NCBI RefSeq assembly: GCF_902498995.1
Contig: NZ_CABVLY010000003.1
Coordinates: 1-64,000 of the forward strand
From: Burkholderia anthina
GTDB lineage: Bacteria > Pseudomonadota > Gammaproteobacteria > Burkholderiales > Burkholderiaceae
Direction: 5' to 3'
DNA length: 64,000 nt
The notes beneath the pieces are model-generated. The model was not told where the DNA came from, did no database searches, and saw nothing but the letters and a program-made list of their open reading frames with translations. Below are positions 60,062 to 64,000 of the stretch, in pieces; positions within the stretch are counted from its first letter, which is position 1, and the number at the start of each line of letters is the position of its first letter. The position numbers and the translations under genes are program-made.

Positions 60062-60886
60062 TTACAAGCCGACCCGCCGGGCGGGCGCGCCGCCGATCTC
60101 GCGCGTGATTTTCGCAATACATTCCTGCAGTGCGGGCACCACGTGTTCCTGCAGCCATTCGGGCGAGCACTGGCTCGCCGCGCCGCCGCAATTCACCGAG
60201 TAGCGCTGGCCCGACGGGCCGACGAATCCGGCTGCGACCGCGTTCAGCCCTTCGCGCCATTCGCCGATCGCGATCGCGTGGCCTTCGCGCATCGCATCGT
60301 CGAGCGCGGGGGTCAGGCGAGCCGACACGTGCGGCCAGTCGTCGCCGGCCGTCGTGCGCAGCGCGTCGAGCAGCGCGCGACGCTCGTCGTCCTCCAGCGC
60401 CGCGAGATACGCGCGGCCGACGGCGGTGCGCGCGATGTCCATCCGCGAGCCGATCTCGAGGCGCGTGACGAGCACGGCCGAGCGCGGCCGGATCACGTCG
60501 ATCGCGACCATGTCGAGCCGGTCGCGCACCGCGAGGTGCACCGACAGCGACGTGCGCTCGGCGAGCTCGATCATGAACGGCCGCGACCGCGCGCGGATGT
60601 CGAAGTTGCGCAGGAAACCGTGGCTCAGCTCGAGCACCGACGCGGTCAGCACGAAGCGTTCGCTGTCGGGCAACTGGAACAGGAAGCCGGCGCTGACGAG
60701 CGTCGCCGTGATGCGCGATACGGTCGGCTTCGGGATACCGGTCAGTTCGGTCAGCTCGCGGTTGCTGACCGGAGCGTCGGCGGCTGCGATGCGGCGCAGC
60801 ACGGCGAGGCCGCGTGCGAGCGCGGTGATTTCGTCGGGCGACGATTCGCGTTCTCGGAGCGCGGGAGGCGTTACAGATGTCGACAC
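60062..60886 (-). CDS. IclR-family transcriptional regulator
   Basis: The 274-residue regulator has an N-terminal winged HTH (LARGLAVLRRIAAADAPVSN, RELTELTGIPKPTVSRITAT) at residues about 22-85 and a C-terminal IclR effector domain (SVHLAVRDRLDMVAIDVIRP, ARTAVGRAYLAALEDDERRA, GLNAVAAGFVGPSGQRYSVN). This group often controls aromatic or carboxylate catabolism, but no such genes are adjacent. Upstream is a divergent promoter that drives only a short transcript. Two related GAAA...TTTC palindromes lie between them. Confidence 0.92.
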   Translation of the reverse strand: MSTSVTPPALRERESSPDEITALARGLAVLRRIAAADAPVSNRELTELTGIPKPTVSRITATLVSAGFLFQLPDSERFVLTASVLELSHGFLRNFDIRARSRPFMIELAERTSLSVHLAVRDRLDMVAIDVIRPRSAVLVTRLEIGSRMDIARTAVGRAYLAALEDDERRALLDALRTTAGDDWPHVSARLTPALDDAMREGHAIAIGEWREGLNAVAAGFVGPSGQRYSVNCGGAASQCSPEWLQEHVVPALQECIAKITREIGGAPARRVGL

Positions 60887-60906
60887 GAGGGATTCTCTCT
60901 ATTTCC

Positions 60907-60919
60907 GAAACTCGATTTC
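60907..60919. promoter_or_regulatory. Possible IclR operator near the regulator's own start
   Basis: GAAA-CTCGA-TTTC is a short inverted repeat, 21 bp upstream of the IclR start codon. It resembles the perfect repeat at 61115-61127 and may be an autoregulatory site. This is inferred from sequence similarity only. Confidence 0.4.
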
Positions 60920-61072
60920 AATTTTGTTGGTATCGTACGATAATTGTCAAAAGATGCACGTTCCGCGGGTGAATCGTTCATCAGATGATATTTTACGGGT
61001 TCACCCTTGGTTTATTGGGAAAACGCTCAAGGCAGCGTTACCGGAAAGTGAAGAAACCGGTGCAAATACCGC

Positions 61073-61127
61073 TTGACTTGTCGGGCGGAAACGGAAAGAA
61101 TGTCTCACGTTTTCGAAACATCGTTTC
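61073..61127 (+). promoter_or_regulatory. Strong promoter with palindromic operator upstream of orphan transcript
   Basis: TTGACT (61073-61078) and AAGAAT (61096-61101) are exactly 17 bp apart, a good sigma-70 match. At the predicted start of transcription a perfect inverted repeat, GAAAC-ATC-GTTTC (61115-61127), lies where a repressor would act. The divergent IclR protein is the natural candidate. Confidence 0.6.
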
Positions 61128-61234
61128 AGGAGTTTAACCGGCAACGGTGTTTCGCGCAGTCTCTCAGGTTCTAGCACGGCCCTCGGAATGGCTAGAACTT
61201 TTTTAGCGCCACGGTCTCCGTGGCGCTTTTTTTT
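61108..61234 (+). ncRNA. Candidate short orphan RNA with two tandem terminator hairpins
   Basis: Starting from the promoter at 61073-61101, transcription would give only about 125 nt before two successive hairpins. The first is GTTCTAGC (61168-61175) with GCTAGAAC (61191-61198) followed by T6. The second is AGCGCCACGG (61205-61214) with CCGTGGCGCT (61218-61227) followed by T8. No gene follows on this strand. A 19-codon frame from a GTG at 61147 (FRAVSQVLARPSEWLELF) ends at the first T-run but has poor ribosome-site spacing (AGGAG 14 nt away). A regulatory small RNA, a leader peptide or a relic of a lost operon are all possible. Confidence 0.5.
61205..61234 (+). terminator. Rho-independent terminator (second of tandem pair)
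   Basis: A 10-bp perfect stem with loop TCT and a T8 tract make this a textbook terminator. It directly follows another hairpin with its own T6 tract at 61168-61204. Confidence 0.93.
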
Positions 61235-61330
61235 GCCCGTCCGCCGGACGCGTCAGGCCCGTATTATCCCCGATCGTTTGAAAACGCCCGTTCGCGGGTT
61301 CGCGCGCGCATGCGTGCGTGCGGCGCGCGC

Positions 61331-61365
61331 AAAAAAAAAGCGCGACGCCCGGACGGGCATCGCGC
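61331..61365 (-). terminator. Rho-independent terminator of the phoX-like gene
   Basis: On the minus strand the stem GCGCGATGCCC / GGGCGTCGCGC (61355-61365 and 61340-61350, one G-U pair, loop GTCC) is followed by nine T residues (61331-61339). It lies 75 bp after the phoX stop codon. Confidence 0.92.
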
Positions 61366-61439
61366 ATGAACCGGCGTGGAGCGCCGACGAATGAAACGTG
61401 ATGAAGAAGCGGGGCGGCGTGCGGCCCCGCGCGCGGCGC

Positions 61440-63404
61440 TCAGGCCTTCGCGAGCTTGATGCTGGTCTGCTCGGCGGTCAGGTAGCCGACGCTGGCGCCG
61501 AACCGGTCCTTGAAGTTCGCGCGCACGAGCGGATCGAGCGTCGGCTTGACCTTGTCGTGCAGCGGCGATTCCCAGTCGCCCGCGTGCTGGAAGTTGCTCA
61601 TGATGTACGTCCAGCCGTTGATCTCGTCGACCGCGTGCAGGCCCGTCGATTCGGCGCCGGCCGGACACGACAGCACGCGCGTGAGCGATTTCGTGTCGAC
61701 GTTGTACGCCCACAGGAAGTTGTTCACGTGCATGCCCGAATCTTCGCCGATGAAGAGGGTGCGCAACTTTTCGGAGAACTTCACGTTGTCCGGGTTCGCG
61801 ATCTTGTCCGGGTGCGCGAGGTTGCCCAGTGCGTCCGCCGTCGCGAGATCCTCGCCGACGAGCGCGGCCGGCGCGCCCATGTCGACCGGCACCCATTCGC
61901 TGTCGATCGCGGCGCCCGACGTGTCGCGCTGGCCGGCCTTCAGGTTCAGCGCGTAGACGGCGCCCGCGGCGATCTTCTTGTCGACCGCGACGTCGCGCGA
62001 CACCGCATTGCCCTGGACCATCGACGTTTCGATCCGCGACATCGCCGTGTAGACGATCTTGTCCTTCACGTCGACCGTCGTGCCTTCGAGCTTCGTGAAC
62101 GCCATGCTGCCGCCGATCAGCGCCGCGTAGCGGTGCGTCTCGAGGAACGCGGCCGCCTTTTCCATCCCGGGCTTGATGCGCATCCAGTTGAACTTGCCGC
62201 CGTAGTGAATCTTCGTGTAGCTCGCGTCGTTCGGGTCGGTCGTCGTCAGGTCCATGATGTCCGACGCCGTCAGCTTGTTCGCGAGCGCCTCGATCTCGCC
62301 GCTCGTCGCGTGGCCGATCTTGATCCACGTCAGCGTCGCGCTGCCGGCGCCGGCGGACGACGTCTGCGCCCACTTCGCGACGTACAGCGTGCCGGCCGAC
62401 AGGTCGGCCGCCTTGTCGGCGACGAACATGAACAGGCCGCCGTTGGTTGCGTCGTCACCCATCATCACGGTGCGCTGGTCCGGCATCACCTGGATCAGCT
62501 CGTGCGAGATGCGGCCGAGGCAGTAGTGCTTCGTGACCGCGCCCGTGCCGTCCGGGTTCACCGTGATTTCGGGCAGGTGGCCGTAGTGATAGGGGTTCGC
62601 CTTCGTCTCGTCGCCGAACGTGTTCTTGCTGAATGCCTTGAACTGCGCATCGGTCGCGGTCTTCGTCGCGTCCGGCTCGTACTCCTCGCTCGACAGGTGC
62701 GTGCCCCACGGCGACAGGCTCGCGCCGCAGGTGATCCACAGGCCGTGCGCCTTCGACGTGTCGACGTTGTGATACTTGACGACCTTCAGCGCGCCGTTCG
62801 CCGGATCCTGGTCGAGCGTGATCACCGCGATCGGCGACGGCAGCTGACCGTACTGCGATGCGCTTGCCTGGTCGCGCGTCGCGTATTCGAACTGCACGAC
62901 CGCGAACACCGTGTTGCCTTTCACGCCGGCCACGTTCGCGTTCTTCACCGTCAGCAGCGAGCTGCCGTCCGGGCAGTCCGAATAGAACTGGCGCTCCTTG
63001 CCGGCGACCGAGCGATCGATGATCGGCTGGTTGTTGATGTCGTAGTAGCCGCCTGCGAGCGTCGTGCCGCCCTTGCCGTCCGGCACCATGTCGCCCGTCA
63101 CGAAGAACGGCCGGTATGCGAGCTTGAAGTTGCGCGACGAGCCGTCGGAGAACGACACCGACAGCGTCGAGCCGACCGTCGTCGTGGCCATCGCGGCCGC
63201 GTTGTCGAGCGTCGGGGCGGCCATTGCCGAGAATGCCGCCGACGTGTAGGCGGCGGCAGCCGGCGTCGTGACGGAAGCGGGATCGTCGTCGCCGCCGCAG
63301 CCTGTCAGCAGAGCCGGCAGCGCGAGGCCGGAGAGAGGCAGCATGGGCGCGCCGGCGAGGATCTTCAGGGCCTGACGACGGGAAGCATTGGGCAACGCGG
63401 GCAT
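61440..63404 (-). CDS. phoX: PhoX-family alkaline phosphatase (DUF839), Tat-exported lipoprotein
   Basis: The 654-residue protein has a twin-arginine signal (ASRRQALKILAGAP) that ends in a lipobox (LLTGC-GGDDD), so it may be a Tat-translocated lipoprotein. The rest is a beta-propeller of the PhoX/DUF839 family: YSDCPDGSSLLTVKNANVAG, CGASLSPWGTHLSSEEYEPD, YCLGRISHELIQVMPDQRTV and MGDDATNGGLFMFVADKAAD. PhoX enzymes use iron and calcium to release phosphate from organic esters. I chose the ATG at 63404 directly before the signal. A phosphate-regulated promoter (pho box) was not recognised upstream. Confidence 0.88.
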   Translation of the reverse strand: MPALPNASRRQALKILAGAPMLPLSGLALPALLTGCGGDDDPASVTTPAAAAYTSAAFSAMAAPTLDNAAAMATTTVGSTLSVSFSDGSSRNFKLAYRPFFVTGDMVPDGKGGTTLAGGYYDINNQPIIDRSVAGKERQFYSDCPDGSSLLTVKNANVAGVKGNTVFAVVQFEYATRDQASASQYGQLPSPIAVITLDQDPANGALKVVKYHNVDTSKAHGLWITCGASLSPWGTHLSSEEYEPDATKTATDAQFKAFSKNTFGDETKANPYHYGHLPEITVNPDGTGAVTKHYCLGRISHELIQVMPDQRTVMMGDDATNGGLFMFVADKAADLSAGTLYVAKWAQTSSAGAGSATLTWIKIGHATSGEIEALANKLTASDIMDLTTTDPNDASYTKIHYGGKFNWMRIKPGMEKAAAFLETHRYAALIGGSMAFTKLEGTTVDVKDKIVYTAMSRIETSMVQGNAVSRDVAVDKKIAAGAVYALNLKAGQRDTSGAAIDSEWVPVDMGAPAALVGEDLATADALGNLAHPDKIANPDNVKFSEKLRTLFIGEDSGMHVNNFLWAYNVDTKSLTRVLSCPAGAESTGLHAVDEINGWTYIMSNFQHAGDWESPLHDKVKPTLDPLVRANFKDRFGASVGYLTAEQTSIKLAKA

Positions 63405-63590
63405 GTGGAGTCCAGTTTCGGTTGTTGGAAGAGTCGTCTTCGCGAGGCAGGCAATTTGCAGGCTTTGCGAAGGCAAGTTGAAAACTGGACGGAAGTGTAG
63501 GGGTGCTGGATGAAAGTTTTTTGAATTGAAAACGTAATGTTGTGTCGGGCATCCGTCAGGCAGGCCGGCGGATGCCCGTCGCGGGCGTGC

Positions 63591-64000
63591 TCAGTCGCGC
63601 TCGGGCGTGGCCGAGATGCGGTGAATCGACAGGTCGGCGCCGTCGAATTCGGCCTCGCGATCCAGACGCAGGCCGACGGTCGCCTTCAGCGCGCCGTAGA
63701 CGAGCGTGCCGCCCGCAGTCGCGATCGCAATGCCGCCGAGCGTGCCGATGAGCTGCGACACGAACGACACGCCGCCGAGGCCGCCCAGCGCGGGCTGTCC
63801 GAACACGCCGGCCGCGAGCCCGCCGAGCGCGCCGCACATGCCGTGCAGCGGCCACACGCCGAGCACGTCGTCGATGCGCCACTTGTTCTGCACGCACGTG
63901 AACATCGCGACGAACAGCGCGCCGGCCACGGCGCCCGTGACGAGCGCACCGATCGGGTGCATCACGTCGGAGCCCGCGCACACCGCGACGAGGCCCGCGA
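63591..64000 (-). CDS. amtB: Ammonium transporter AmtB, C-terminal part (cut by window edge)
   Basis: The visible 136 residues are the end of an AmtB/Rh-type channel. The conserved block AGLVAVCAGSDVMHPIGALV and the pore His motif PLHGMCGALGGLAAGVFGQP are clear. Later helices VSFVSQLIGTLGGIAIATAG and the cytosolic tail DREAEFDGADLSIHRISATP complete it. The gene starts beyond position 64000. The tail motif (FDGADLSIH) resembles Amt sequences that interact with the PII protein GlnK. A hairpin without a T-run (GGGCATCCG...CGGATGCCC, 63548-63578) follows the stop. Confidence 0.93.
   Translation of the reverse strand, partial: AGLVAVCAGSDVMHPIGALVTGAVAGALFVAMFTCVQNKWRIDDVLGVWPLHGMCGALGGLAAGVFGQPALGGLGGVSFVSQLIGTLGGIAIATAGGTLVYGALKATVGLRLDREAEFDGADLSIHRISATPERD

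Noticed and set aside
61188..61394. 68-codon plus-strand frame after the orphan transcript
   Set aside because: It reads through both terminator hairpins and the phoX terminator, and the product is Arg/Ala-rich with no family resemblance.

Overview
The window is a GC-rich, gene-dense chromosomal segment that fits a Burkholderia species, most likely the Burkholderia cepacia complex. This is inferred from gene content and protein sequence style, not from a database search. The supporting content is a hopanoid side-chain cluster (hpnIJKL), a Tat-exported PlcN-type phospholipase C, a Pseudomonas-type arginine succinyltransferase (AST) locus with two succinyltransferase subunits, an mdtABC-type RND pump, and housekeeping genes typical of the main chromosome (map, tRNAs, otsBA). 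There are no rRNA genes, CRISPR arrays, phage genes or transposases.

Layout. 1-0.4 kb: the end of a tRNA operon (Gly-Gly-Cys) with a strong terminator. 0.4-6.3 kb: small housekeeping and regulatory genes (two GNAT acetyltransferases, an XRE-cupin regulator, a ParD-like protein translationally coupled to methionine aminopeptidase, free methionine-R-sulfoxide reductase, a LysR regulator divergent from a pirin). 6.3-8.3 kb: a copper/cytochrome-oxidase assembly operon (Sco, PCuAC, CtaG-like). 8.6-10.7 kb: trehalose synthesis (otsB-otsA). 10.8-15.8 kb: an MsbA-like ABC exporter, a GT4 glycosyltransferase and two membrane proteins. 15.9-25.7 kb: single-gene functions (gudD with a GntR regulator, an orphan LivK-like binding protein, plcN, pdxY, a secreted alpha/beta hydrolase, a luciferase-like monooxygenase). 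26.4-31.8 kb: hopanoid genes hpnI-J-K-L and an OmlA/BamE-like lipoprotein.

32.0-44.7 kb is an arginine island. A basic amino-acid ABC transporter (aotQMP) and an AraC-type ArgR regulator come first. Then comes an intergenic 716-bp perfectly symmetric long inverted repeat (two 280-bp arms, 156-bp spacer), then the complete AST pathway (astC-aruF-aruG-astD-astB-astE). The periplasmic binding protein (aotJ) is at the far end. Uptake, regulation and degradation of arginine to glutamate and succinate are therefore encoded together, with the repeat as boundary between the two transcription units.

44.7-64 kb: an HDOD/EAL signalling pair with a degenerate GGDEF, an exported peroxiredoxin, an NmrA-like oxidoreductase, a NYN-LOTUS (PIN-like RNase plus OST-HTH) protein with a long disordered tail, a VOC protein, the mdtABC-type pump without an outer-membrane partner, and an IclR regulator. 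The IclR gene is divergent from a short orphan transcription unit that has a good promoter, a palindromic operator and two tandem terminator hairpins. A Tat-exported PhoX-family lipoprotein and the C-terminal part of an ammonium transporter, cut by the window edge, close the segment.

The observations most worth following are the long inverted repeat, the IclR-linked orphan transcript, the ParD-like/map coupling, the NYN-LOTUS protein, and a roughly 70-residue Ser/Ala-rich insertion in the second RND pump subunit.
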